This document shows, one piece after another, positions 9,294 through 17,164 of a stretch of 64,000 nucleotides of DNA. The DNA lies in NCBI GenBank assembly GCA_011390465.1, contig JAABSH010000008.1, positions 1 to 64,000 of the forward strand. Reading direction: 5' to 3'. The stretch is from Desulfobacteraceae bacterium. Its GTDB lineage: Bacteria > Desulfobacterota > Desulfobacteria > Desulfobacterales > Desulfosalsimonadaceae. Position numbers and translations under genes: made by a program. The first letter of the stretch is position 1; each line of letters starts with the position of its first letter. A model generated the notes under the pieces. It was not told where the DNA came from and searched no databases. It saw only the letters and a list, made by a program, of their open reading frames with translations.

Positions 9294-10256
9294 ATGAAAA
9301 TTATTATACCAAACAACATCTGCCAGATTTTTATTGCCCTGGCAGTTATAGCCCTTGTCCTGCCGGCAACTGCCTTTGCCGCCTGGAACCTGTCCGCGGA
9401 CGGTGATTTCAGGTATCAATATGAAAACTTGGGGGGAGGACTGGGAGCATTCCGAGGCCAATATTCATCGAATCGGGATTTCAGCCCGGAAAACCTTTGC
9501 CGACCGCCATGGGGGCCGACTTATCCTGTTCGGGCTGGTGGAGGCGGAAGATAATTTTGATGAGATCATGGCCCATGAATTTTACGGCCAGTATAAAGGT
9601 CCTATGGGCGCATGGAATGTGACCGCCGGGCGATTCGGTCTGCCCTGGGGGCTGCTGCCCGGATTTTCGGCATCGCGGCTTCTTTATGACATGCCCCATG
9701 ACCGGCTGCTGGGAATGGATGTGGACAGCGGGGTCAAGGTTTCCGGCATGGTCGGGGGCCCATCACACGTCCCATGACCTGGGCCATGGCCTGGCTGTGG
9801 CCCGCATTGGCTTCATTCCCGGAGATACGGATGAAATATCCCTTGGGCTTTCCGCAGCCTGGGGCCGGTCAATCATGGCCCATGAGGGAGTGAATGATCC
9901 GGATATGGCAGATATGGATACGGATCAGCCCTGCACCGGGCCTTGGGCGGGGTGGATGCCACTCTTTATCTGGGGCGCTGGCTGACAAGAATCGAGGTCA
10001 GTTCAGGTCGGGTGGATCACCGGTCTGTGACCACGGGATTTGCGGCCCTGGATTTTCCCTGCTGCCAGGGCTGGATTTTAATCTGGCGGTAAATGCCGCA
10101 TGGGATGGGTCGGATTATGAGGATGCGTGGTTTGTCGGATTCACCGGCAACCCACCGTGGTTTACTATCAGAGGGGGATATCGTTATGCAGAACACAGTG
10201 AGTCCCGTCATGAAGTCATATTTCAGGTATATCGTTTGTTTTCTTTGTCTTTTTAG
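9294..10256 (+). pseudogene. Outer-membrane beta-barrel-like protein, broken by three frameshifts
   Basis: A signal peptide (MKIIIPNNICQIFIALAVI, then a hydrophobic run ending in AFAA) is followed by mature sequence WNLSADGDFRYQYEN, typical of outer-membrane barrels. The coding sense then moves by +1 three times: at the G-run near 9430-9435, near 9753-9758 and near 9945-9953. Continuous sense (amphipathic strands such as GAWNVTAGRFGLPWG and LDFNLAVNAAWDGSDYED) is recovered only by changing frame each time. All shifts are in the same direction and at G-runs, so homopolymer sequencing error is possible. The stop codon in the next gene supports true decay. The family resembles porin-like barrels, but no exact match is claimed. 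The last frame overlaps the next gene by about 70 bases. Confidence 0.6.
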
Positions 10257-10794
10257 CACGCTGGCGGTCAGTTTGCTGCCGGCGGGGGCCCAGGATGCCT
10301 ATCTGTGCATCTGGCGAAATCCTGAAAGAACCATGACCCGGATTTTTCCGGATGCGCGGGATTACAGAACCGTCACCGCCGGGATTTCTCCGGAGCAGCG
10401 CCGGCGCATCGAAGATCAGGTCGGTTATGAACTGCTGCCCGGACAGCAGGATCAGTTCCAGTATTTTGAAATGACCGGCGCAAGCGGCCAGGTCATCGGC
10501 ACCATTATACCTTCCACATAGAAAGGGGAGTACGGAGCTGTGGAATTTGTGTTCGGCCTGAATAATGATCGGGTCATCGCCGATATTTATGTCCAGCGCG
10601 CCCGGGAACGAGACCAGAGCTTTAAAAAACGGGCGTTTCTGGATTTGTTCGGGGGACGCTCCATTGAGGAAAAAATGACCCTGGATCAACTTTATACCGG
10701 TCCGCCCACGCCGGGAGCTGAGGCGGTGATGCGGGGGCTGACCAAAGCCCTGGTATCTTATGAGGTGCTGGTTCAGGATTCGGGCACGGAATAA
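10186..10794 (+). pseudogene. FMN-binding-domain-like exported protein with an in-frame amber codon
   Basis: A signal peptide (MKSYFRYIVCFLCLFSTLAV, ending at AGAQ) leads to a domain resembling periplasmic FMN-binding proteins: RIFPDARDY, EDQVGYELLPG, FVFGLNNDRVIADIYV and a C-terminal helix AVMRGLTKALVSYEVL. A TAG at 10519-10521 lies in frame after GTIIPST, and homologous sense resumes straight after it (KGEYGAVEFVFG). The position where covalent-FMN relatives carry an S/T-G-A-T motif reads TGPPTPGAEA here, so the attachment motif is missing. With TAG read through, the protein would be 202 residues. The start is set by a GAGGGGGAT ribosome site. Most likely a decaying gene linked to the broken barrel upstream. 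Confidence 0.55.
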
Positions 10795-10873
10795 GGCCGA
10801 CAGCTCCGAGATCAATTTTCATTTACTTTCAAAAGGGATATTTGAAATAATAATATAAACGCTTTCTCTTAGC

Positions 10874-10960
10874 GTCAGGGAGTCCCAAACAGATGGGACA
10901 CCCTGACCTACTGATAAGGCCTCTTTGCCGTAGGCCAGGGTGCGCGAAGCGTTCCCTGAC
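10874..10960 (+). other. Two strong hairpins sharing a GTCAGGG arm, in the non-coding stretch before selD
   Basis: Within the 400-base gap 10795-11204 there is a 13-bp hairpin (GTCAGGG A GTCCCA / TGGGAC A CCCTGAC, 10874-10907) and a second hairpin CAGGG T GCGC GAA GCGT T CCCTG (10936-10958). The first arm GTCAGGG could instead pair with CCCTGAC at 10954-10960, so two exclusive folds are possible. Neither is followed by a T-run. A 12-base direct repeat GATCCCGATTTC lies at 11126-11149. No gene is seen in the gap. Confidence 0.5.
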
Positions 10961-11204
10961 AATCTGGACTGTTTTGTTTATTGATGGTATCTATGAAAAA
11001 AGCCAAAAATATAGAAATTATCAATTGTACAGTGGGAAAAAATTATTTTAGGATGCCTTATGGTTCAATTGGGGTATATGCTGTTTTCAAATGATTTTTG
11101 GTTTATTGGCAGGGGCGCAGGGTGCGATCCCGATTTCGATCCCGATTTCGATTTCGGGAACTGAAGGTGGAACTAATTGATAAAAATGTGATAAAGAGAA
11201 ATTT

Positions 11205-12254
11205 ATGTCTGAACCTGAAAAAATTTATCTGAGCCGGACCGTCAAAGGGGCCGGGTGAGCGTCCAAACTGCCGCCAGGGGACCTGGACAAAGCACTTTGC
11301 GGACTTGAAATTCCCACAGATCCCAATGTCATGGTCGGGCTGGACCGGGCGGACGATGCCGGTGTATACCGGATTTCCGACGATCTGGCATTGATTCAGA
11401 CCGTGGATTTTTTTACACCTATTGTAGACGATCCCTTTTGGTTCGGCCAGATTGCCGCGGCCAATGCCCTGAGCGATATCTATGCCATGGGCGGAGAGCC
11501 CAAGACCGCCATGAATCTCGTGGGGTTTCCTTTAAAAGAAATGGATATTTCCATTTTGCGCAAGATTCTGGAAGGCGGAATTGCCAAAATGAAAGAGGCC
11601 GGGGTGGCGCTGGTCGGCGGGCACAGCGTGGAAGACAGTGAGCTGAAATACGGGTTGTCCGTTACCGGTTTTGTGCATCCCGACCGGGTGCTTACCAAAG
11701 GCGGCATTCGTCCTGGAGACGTGCTCATTCTTACCAAGCCCCTGGGCACCGGTGTGATCAATACGGCGATCAAGGCGGATATGGCCCCGCCGGATCTGGT
11801 GGACCGGCTCACCCGGATGATGGCCGAACTCAACCGGGATGCGGCCCGGGTCATGGCGGATTTTCCCGTGCATGCGTGCACGGACATTACGGGTTTCGGT
11901 CTGCTGGGGCATCTGGCGGAGATGGTGATCGGTTCCGGATGCGGTCTTGTGTTGCGATCAACGGATATTCCGGTGCTGCCGGAGGCTGTGGAATATGCCG
12001 GGTACGGACTGCTGCCGGCCGGGGCCTTTAAAAATAAAGAGTTTCGCCAGAACATGGTGGAATCTGATCCTGGCGTGGATGCGCTGATGGTGGATCTTTT
12101 TTTTGATCCCCAGACCTCCGGAGGGCTGCTGATAGCCGTTGCCGAAGAACATGCCGCGGCTTTGCTCGAGCGCCTGACCGAAAACGGCGTGCAACGCTCC
12201 CGGATCATCGGTGAGGTAACCGCCACTCCCTGGGAAAAAATTCGGATTGTTTAA
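11205..12254 (+). CDS. selD: Selenide, water dikinase (selenophosphate synthetase), itself a selenoprotein
   Basis: SelD makes selenophosphate from selenide and ATP, the selenium donor for selenocysteine tRNA. The true frame starts at ATG 11205 and passes an in-frame TGA at 11256-11258 (codon 18), giving VKGAGU followed by ASKLPPGDL. In SelD the active-site residue at this place, directly after the Gly-Ala-Gly, is Cys or selenocysteine, so TGA is read as selenocysteine. Full length is then 349 residues, the normal family size. Downstream landmarks are QTVDFFTPIVDDPFWFGQIAAANALSDIYAMGG (shown in part: QTVDFFTPIVDDP), GGHSVEDSE and TDITGFGLLGHL. Annotation pipelines that stop at TGA would start it falsely at 11331. 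No selA, selB or selC is in the window. Confidence 0.93.
11256..11288 (+). promoter_or_regulatory. Selenocysteine UGA codon and candidate bacterial SECIS stem in selD
   Basis: The TGA is followed two bases later by GTCCA (11261-11265), which pairs perfectly with TGGAC (11284-11288) to close a loop with a possible inner CTG/CAG stem. Bacterial SECIS hairpins lie immediately after the UGA inside the coding region. The fold here is short and lacks an obvious GGUC loop, so the structure is tentative, while the UGA reading is well supported by protein alignment. Confidence 0.5.
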
Positions 12255-12406
12255 CTGGATTTCGTCAGCAGGCCCTGCCCAACAACCGCCATATCCCCCC
12301 AGATTCCATGAATTTTTTCTGAACGCGCCTGCAACGGTCCTTGTGTTTTTTATGAACATATGCTAAAAAAGTTCAGTTTTTTACCTGAAAAAAAAGAGGG
12401 CTGAAA

Positions 12407-13015
12407 ATGAACCGATCTTTGTTTTTAGTGTTTTTGCTTGTGACGTTCACCGGAGGACTGTTTTTCAGCGGCTGCGCCACCCACAATGCAGCCATGACGT
12501 TTGATGAGGAGGTTGCGGTATCTTCGCCGCCGGCGGCGCTGGAGGGTTTCAATGCCATTGTGGTGTATGATTCCTGGAGCGGCAACACGTGCCAGATTGC
12601 GGAAGAGATTGCCGCCGGCCTGAACTGTCCGGCAATGGCGGTGGATGACGCAGCAGATCTGGCGGCAGGGGAATATGATCTGATTGTGGTGGGATCGCCG
12701 GTGCACGGCGGCATGCCCACGGGCAAAATTGAAAATTTTATGGAGCAGGCGGCACCGGCTGCGTTTTCAGCGGTATTTGTGACCTATGGCGCGCCGCTTT
12801 TCGGGACCCTCACCGCAAACAGGTGCCTGAATTCCATGGAGAAAAAACTTGGCGGGCAGTGCCTGGGGCGGTTTAAATGCAATGGGTTTCACAAGATATT
12901 CCGCACGTATCCCCGTCATCCGGATGAAACGGACAAATCCGAGGCAGCCCGGTTTGCTGCGGGACTCCTGGAAAGAATGGGCGATTATGCCACAACCCAA
13001 GGATTCACAGATTGA
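12407..13015 (+). CDS. Flavodoxin-domain lipoprotein
   Basis: A 202-residue protein with a lipoprotein signal (hydrophobic run then lipobox FSGC, Cys at residue 23) followed by a flavodoxin-like domain from about residue 47. The FMN phosphate loop is SWSGNTCQIAEEI. YDLIVVGSPVHGGMPTG and FVTYGAPLFGT are the other flavin-contacting loops. Flavodoxins carry single electrons and are normally cytoplasmic, so a membrane-anchored exported form is unusual. The next gene begins after 20 bases, suggesting one transcript. The donor or acceptor is unknown. Confidence 0.75.
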   Translation: MNRSLFLVFLLVTFTGGLFFSGCATHNAAMTFDEEVAVSSPPAALEGFNAIVVYDSWSGNTCQIAEEIAAGLNCPAMAVDDAADLAAGEYDLIVVGSPVHGGMPTGKIENFMEQAAPAAFSAVFVTYGAPLFGTLTANRCLNSMEKKLGGQCLGRFKCNGFHKIFRTYPRHPDETDKSEAARFAAGLLERMGDYATTQGFTD

Positions 13016-13035
13016 AAAGGCACCAGGAGGACAAA

Positions 13036-13584
13036 ATGACCCGGGAACACCCGCACAGGGGAAAATCCTCAGAACAGCATATCAACAAAGACGTGGTCCT
13101 GAGCGCGCTGGCCATCCACCCCAGGCAGACCATTCTGGATGCCGGGTGCGGCAATGGCTACATGTCGCTTGCGTTTGCAGAACGGCTGACCAGCCAGGGC
13201 AAGGTGGTTGCCGTTGATCCGGATGCGGAAAGCATTGAAAATCTGAAAAAGAAAATCGGCACTCTGCCCATAGAGGCCATGGCCGCGGACATCACCCGGC
13301 CCCTGGCCATTGACGCGTTGTCCCTGGATATGATTTATCTGTCCACTGTATTGCACGGATTTTCCAAAGACCAGATAAACGGATTTCAGCGGGAAGTACT
13401 CCGGCTGCTGAAACCCGGCGGCCGGCTGGCAATTGTTGAGATAAAAAAAGAAAAGACCCCGTTCGGGCCGCCCGTGGAAATGCGGTTTTCCCCGGAAGAG
13501 CTGAAAAATACCATTCACCTGGCCCCGGGCCCCTATGTGGAAGCCGGCAGGTATCTATATCTGCAGATATTTGAAAAAAAATAA
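13036..13584 (+). CDS. Class I SAM-dependent methyltransferase
   Basis: A 182-residue methyltransferase of the UbiE/Methyltransf_11 type. The SAM-binding glycine loop ILDAGCGNGYMSLAFAE is near residues 28-44, the acidic ribose contact VVAVDPD follows, and LRLLKPGGRLAIVEIK is the usual post-motif strand. The ATG at 13036 is chosen because AGGAGG lies 5 bases before it; a TTG at 13012 that overlaps the upstream stop is less likely. The substrate cannot be told. Short family members in anaerobes next to redox proteins often act on metals, metalloids or quinones, but nothing here shows that. Confidence 0.82.
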   Translation: MTREHPHRGKSSEQHINKDVVLSALAIHPRQTILDAGCGNGYMSLAFAERLTSQGKVVAVDPDAESIENLKKKIGTLPIEAMAADITRPLAIDALSLDMIYLSTVLHGFSKDQINGFQREVLRLLKPGGRLAIVEIKKEKTPFGPPVEMRFSPEELKNTIHLAPGPYVEAGRYLYLQIFEKK

Positions 13585-13630
13585 AACAGAACGGTTTTTT
13601 ATAATTGATTGATCACGGTTTTGATCAGGA

Positions 13631-14290
13631 TCAGGCCCGGCCGGTTTCCCGGTTCACGTCCGCGTCAAAACCCCCTGTTTCAAAGGATTCATCCATGCCA
13701 TAGGCCCGCTTGAAAGTGTCTATGATTTCATGAAGGGGCACATCATCGTAACATCCCCGGTCTCTTAAATATTCCATGTGCCGGTGGCCGCTCAGGTCAA
13801 AGGGATGGTAGATGGAATCGGTTGTGCCGTCAAATTCCAGCACCCGCAGGTTGAATTTTTCGCACAGTTCGATGTTAAAGGCAGGCGTTGCCTTGACCCA
13901 TTTTTCATTTAAATAAATGGACGTGTACCCGTGCCAGTAAAATACATCGGTTTTCATCTGCTGGCGCATACGTTCGGTGGAAAGATGATTGCGCACATCC
14001 GCAAACCCCAGGCGCGCCGGGATTTTGAGACTGCGGCAGCAGGCGGCCAGCAGAATGGCCTTGGCCACACACCATCCCCGGCCGTTTGCCAGGGTGGTGC
14101 TGGCCCGGATACCGTGAACCGTGAGATCAATGGAATAGGGATCGTAGCGGATGCCGTCCCGGACCGCATAATACAGATTCACTGCCTGAGAAACAGGGGA
14201 TTTCTCTGTTCCGGCGGACTTTTGCGCAAACCCGGAAACCATGGGATGGGTAAAGTCAAGGGCAGGGGTGGACAGAAGATATTTTTCCAT
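13631..14290 (-). CDS. Transglutaminase-like cysteine protease family protein
   Basis: A 219-residue protein with the transglutaminase core. GRGWCVAKAILLAACCRSLKIP contains the catalytic Cys, DVFYWHGYTSIYLNEKWVK the His, and a following Asp-containing strand (LEFDGTTDSIYHPFD) the third residue. It lacks a signal peptide. ATG 14290 overlaps the stop of the preceding small membrane protein (TGATG), implying coupled translation, and is preferred to an upstream ATG at 14350 inside that gene. Bacterial relatives cleave or cross-link peptides; the target is unknown. Confidence 0.8.
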   Translation of the reverse strand: MEKYLLSTPALDFTHPMVSGFAQKSAGTEKSPVSQAVNLYYAVRDGIRYDPYSIDLTVHGIRASTTLANGRGWCVAKAILLAACCRSLKIPARLGFADVRNHLSTERMRQQMKTDVFYWHGYTSIYLNEKWVKATPAFNIELCEKFNLRVLEFDGTTDSIYHPFDLSGHRHMEYLRDRGCYDDVPLHEIIDTFKRAYGMDESFETGGFDADVNRETGRA

Positions 14291-14526
14291 CACAGACTCT
14301 TGTTGATCATGGTGCCTTTGTTCAGGTAGCCGGATTGAAACGCTCCCCATAAAAAGTAAAGCACATACCCTGCCGCGCAGAGGCCGGCGAAAATCAGAAT
14401 CAGCCGCAGCATCTGTTTGGGCTTGATCCAGATCAGGATGCCCAGGGCCGCAGCAATGCCCATGGCAGCAAACGGCTGATACACGATAAAGGTACGGATG
14501 GAATTAATGATATCCGCGATATTCAT
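14290..14526 (-). CDS. Small membrane protein with two hydrophobic segments
   Basis: A 78-residue protein with two predicted membrane helices (about residues 18-33 and 40-60: AAMGIAAALGILIWI and LILIFAGLCAAGYVLYFLW). No family is recognised. It lies between a receiver-like gene (29 bases upstream) and the transglutaminase-like gene, whose start overlaps its stop, so all three are probably one transcription unit. Confidence 0.6.
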   Translation of the reverse strand: MNIADIINSIRTFIVYQPFAAMGIAAALGILIWIKPKQMLRLILIFAGLCAAGYVLYFLWGAFQSGYLNKGTMINKSL

Positions 14527-14555
14527 TGATGATGCCTGTTGTCAGGGTATTTTGG

Positions 14556-14921
14556 TTAGGGCATTTGTGCCAGAATATCCAGAACTTTTTCCGATTCCGT
14601 TGCGTCCGGTACCGGCGGCAGCTGGTACATGATGCCCAGGCCCTCTGATGCTTCGTGAAAGTCTTCGGCTGAAAGGGGGCTCACAAGCACCTGGTTGGCC
14701 ATGGCGTTTTTCATGAGGATATTCCGGGCAAGGGTCAGTCCGGAGATTCCGGCCACGGTTTCATCGATAACAATCAGGTTCGGCAGTCCCTCGGACAAGT
14801 GGTCGATGGCTGCTTCAGATGAACCGGCCATTTGAATATCCACGGTTTCTTTTTGGTTGAGACCGTCTGTGAATGCGGAAAAATTTTCCGCCTGGGATGT
14901 GACAATCAGAATTTTTTTCAT
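14556..14921 (-). CDS. Degenerate response-regulator receiver-like protein
   Basis: A stand-alone 121-residue protein with the length and hydrophobic rhythm of a CheY-type receiver domain. The strand ending in the phospho-acceptor position reads NLIVIDETVAG, so an Asp is retained. The acidic pair after the first strand (usually DD or ED) is replaced by TSQ (KKILIVTSQ), and the conserved Lys near the end is absent (MYQLPPVP). It therefore probably does not bind Mg2+ or switch normally. No output domain is present, and the cognate kinase is not adjacent. Confidence 0.6.
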   Translation of the reverse strand: MKKILIVTSQAENFSAFTDGLNQKETVDIQMAGSSEAAIDHLSEGLPNLIVIDETVAGISGLTLARNILMKNAMANQVLVSPLSAEDFHEASEGLGIMYQLPPVPDATESEKVLDILAQMP

Positions 14922-15049
14922 TTTTGGATCCTTGATTCCAGGGGCCTGCCGCGCCCCGTGAAAGGGACGGGCAGGAGCCTGGATGATGGTAGTGAAAAAA
15001 GGTGGCTGCTGTCCGGAAGAACAGAATCTGAAACCGCGCCAGTCCGGAT

Positions 15050-15577
15050 TCAGTGCTGTGACGGGATCACAGGGATGGATGCGGTTTTCAGGTCGGAATT
15101 TTCCGGCATTGATTTTTTGCCGCCCCAGATTTTTTGATAATAATCGTCAATGGCTTCACCCAGAGTATTTATCGCAAGAGCGGCGCAATGCATATGATCT
15201 TCCGGCAGGCCGGCCAGTTCGCTGGCCACATCTTCCGGTACAACGGTCAGTGCGTCTTCCAGTGTTTTACCGCTGATCAGGTGGCACATGGCGCTGCCGC
15301 AGGCCACCGTATAGGTGCACCCTTTTGGCGCATGCCGGATATCGGTAATTTTTCCGTTTTTAACGGATAAATACACTTCAATGGCATCCCCGCAGACGCC
15401 CACGCCTTTGGCATACCCGTTTGCCGAGGGCAGAACCCCCATATGGCCGGGCTGATTGGCGTGGCTGAAAAACTGTTCATTCAGAAGATGGGGATCATGC
15501 TCATGGCCGTGATCGCTTCCATGATGATCGTCACCATGGTGAAGCTCTGGTATTTCGAATCGGTGTTTTTTTGCCAT
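15050..15577 (-). CDS. IscU/NifU-like Fe-S scaffold protein with a histidine-rich N-terminus
   Basis: A 175-residue IscU-fold protein. The three cluster-ligand cysteines lie in GVGVCGDAIEVYL, APKGCTYTVACGSAMC and DHMHCAALAIN, and the Asp after the first Cys is kept. IscU-type scaffolds assemble Fe-S clusters for transfer to target proteins. The N-terminus is a histidine/aspartate-rich stretch (residues 12-29, HHGDDHHGSDHGHEHD) that could hold Ni2+ or Zn2+, an unusual addition. It is 15 bases downstream of a NifX-like gene. No cysteine desulfurase is next to it, so it may work with the nearby MinD/ferredoxin ATPases instead. Confidence 0.8.
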   Translation of the reverse strand: MAKKHRFEIPELHHGDDHHGSDHGHEHDPHLLNEQFFSHANQPGHMGVLPSANGYAKGVGVCGDAIEVYLSVKNGKITDIRHAPKGCTYTVACGSAMCHLISGKTLEDALTVVPEDVASELAGLPEDHMHCAALAINTLGEAIDDYYQKIWGGKKSMPENSDLKTASIPVIPSQH

Positions 15578-15592
15578 TGCCGTATCCTGGTG

Positions 15593-15967
15593 TTAAGCGC
15601 CGCCGCCGCAGGTATGCTCCTGGGAAAACTGGGGCAGCTGCCCTGCAATAAAGGCTTTCACCGCTTCTCCCACGGTTTGATGGTCCCCGCCAAAAAAGAC
15701 ATCAACGCCCACCTGGTTAAACCCCATCAGGGGCCGGAATCCCATGCCGCCGGCAATCAGTTTATTGGCGCCGTTGTCCGCCAGATACTGTACCGGTGCC
15801 ATGCATCCGCCCTGCTGGTGAGGCATGGGGGGGATGACTTTTACAGCGGTGATTTCGTCGTTTTCAACGGAAACCATGGTATATACGTCGCAATGACCGA
15901 AATGTGCGCCTAAAGGCGCCTCCAGACCGCCAGGGGTCGTGGAGGGAATAGCTATCAGGATACTCAT
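15593..15967 (-). CDS. NifX/NifB-like dinitrogenase iron-molybdenum cofactor biosynthesis family protein
   Basis: A 124-residue single-domain protein of the NifX/NafY family. The family pattern is visible as AHFGHCDVYTMVSVEN, the strand ANKLIAGGMGFRPLMGFNQVGVDVF and the helix VGEAVKAFIAGQLP. In nitrogen fixers such proteins carry FeMo-cofactor precursors, but single copies beside MinD-like ATPases are common in anaerobes without nitrogenase, where their role is unproven. A Cys near MPHQQGGCMAP and the terminal HTCGGGA could bind metal. AAGGAG is correctly placed before the ATG. Confidence 0.8.
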   Translation of the reverse strand: MSILIAIPSTTPGGLEAPLGAHFGHCDVYTMVSVENDEITAVKVIPPMPHQQGGCMAPVQYLADNGANKLIAGGMGFRPLMGFNQVGVDVFFGGDHQTVGEAVKAFIAGQLPQFSQEHTCGGGA

Positions 15968-16288
15968 GTTATCTCCTTGTTATTTATTCTGAAAAATAAT
16001 TTGCTGATTTATTTCTTCAGTTATCCGTAAAGAACTGAAAAAAGGCTTTTACAGGAAAAAAAAATTAAAATCAACAGGATTATATTGATATTCCCGCAAG
16101 GCCGGCGGCTGCCTGAATAAAGACCGGGCGCAATCCGGGGATGCGCATCAATGGCATTACCGCTTTGGAAAGGCCCGCGCCCTTCTGCCCGGAAGGTTGC
16201 CCGAAAACTTACCCGGAAATTTAACCGGAAGGGCGGAGCATGCTCCGCCCTGTTTTGTATAAGATAAGTATACTTAAGATAAATGCAA
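15968..16288. other. Intergenic region with a 20-bp perfect palindrome
   Basis: No gene is seen. At 16231-16250 there is a perfect 20-base palindrome (GGGCGGAGCA/TGCTCCGCCC) followed on the plus strand by TGTTTTG. It sits just after the stop of the minus-strand ATPase gene (ending at 16289), so it may help end that transcript, although the T-run lies on the other side. CCGGAA-rich short repeats precede it. Confidence 0.5.
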
Positions 16289-17164
16289 TCAGCGTGAGGT
16301 CACTGACTGAAGAATTTTTTTCCAGATGCCCTCAAGCTCCCGGGTAAATTCATTGTCCGCATACTCGGTAATGGTTTGCTGGTTGATCATGGCTTTGGTG
16401 ATGGTCGGATCATGGGGCAGCTTTCCGAAAATAACAAGGCCTTTGTCTGCTGCAAATTTTTCAATGGCAGCGGCTTCCTTTTCATTCAAATCGCTTTTGT
16501 TGATGATGATGCCGGCTGGAATTTTAAAATGGCCGCACAGCTCCGCCACCCGTTCCAAATCGTGGCGTCCGGACGGAGTGGGCTCAGTGACGATCACCGC
16601 AAGGCTGACGCCGGAAAGCGATGCAATCACCGGGCATCCGATGCCGGGGGTGCCGTCGGACAAAATCAGTTCCAGGCCTTTTTCTTCCGCCATTTCCTTT
16701 GCTTTTTTCCGGAGCAGGGAAACCAGCAGCCCGGAGTTTTCTTCGCCCGGAAACAACTGGGCGTGGATCATGGGGCCGAAGCGGGTGTCTGAAATAAACC
16801 ACCGCCCGCAGAACCGGTCCGGAAAATCAATGGCTTCCGCTGGGCAGAATTCAACGCAGACTTTGCATCCTTCACACTTCAGCGGGTCGATGAAATAGCG
16901 GTCCCCTTCATTTTTCACCGCGTCGTAACGGCACATATCCAGACAGGTGCCGCAGGATTCGCATTTTTCTTCCACAATCACGGCTTCATGGCCGGAAATA
17001 AAATCATGGCTTTGGCTGTTTTCCGGTTTCAGGATGAGATGCATGTCCGGGGCATCCACATCCAGATCGCAGATTACGTGATTTTTTGCAAGATGGGCAA
17101 AGGCCGCGGTAAGAGAGGTTTTCCCGGTGCCGCCTTTTCCGCTGATAATCAGTATTTCATCCAC
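16289..17164 (-). CDS. MinD-superfamily P-loop ATPase with inserted 2[4Fe-4S] ferredoxin domain (second of pair)
   Basis: A 291-residue ATPase of the MinD/Mrp group. The deviant Walker A loop SGKGGTGKTS is at the N-terminus. A ferredoxin-like insert follows at about residues 65-110 with two cluster motifs (CESCGTCLDMC and CEGCKVCVEFC), then ILSDGTPGIGCP and VIVTEPTPSG as later nucleotide-site elements. The GTG at 17164 is chosen: it matches the length of its neighbour and has GGGGAGG upstream. An ATG at 17209 inside the previous gene is less likely. The pair lies with NifX-like and IscU-like genes, so a role in ATP-driven Fe-S or metallocofactor assembly is inferred; the true client is unknown. 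Confidence 0.85.
   Translation of the reverse strand: MDEILIISGKGGTGKTSLTAAFAHLAKNHVICDLDVDAPDMHLILKPENSQSHDFISGHEAVIVEEKCESCGTCLDMCRYDAVKNEGDRYFIDPLKCEGCKVCVEFCPAEAIDFPDRFCGRWFISDTRFGPMIHAQLFPGEENSGLLVSLLRKKAKEMAEEKGLELILSDGTPGIGCPVIASLSGVSLAVIVTEPTPSGRHDLERVAELCGHFKIPAGIIINKSDLNEKEAAAIEKFAADKGLVIFGKLPHDPTITKAMINQQTITEYADNEFTRELEGIWKKILQSVTSR

Noticed and set aside
10519-10521. TAG as pyrrolysine
   Set aside because: Pyrrolysine is known almost only in methylamine methyltransferases; this gene is FMN-binding-like, adjoins another broken gene and has lost its flavin motif. Decay is simpler.
11331-12254. selD starting at ATG 11331
   Set aside because: This would remove the catalytic site; the UGA-containing upstream frame matches SelD in full.
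16231-16250. Operator or attachment site at the 20-bp palindrome
   Set aside because: No integrase, regulator or second copy is present; it is recorded only as a hairpin.
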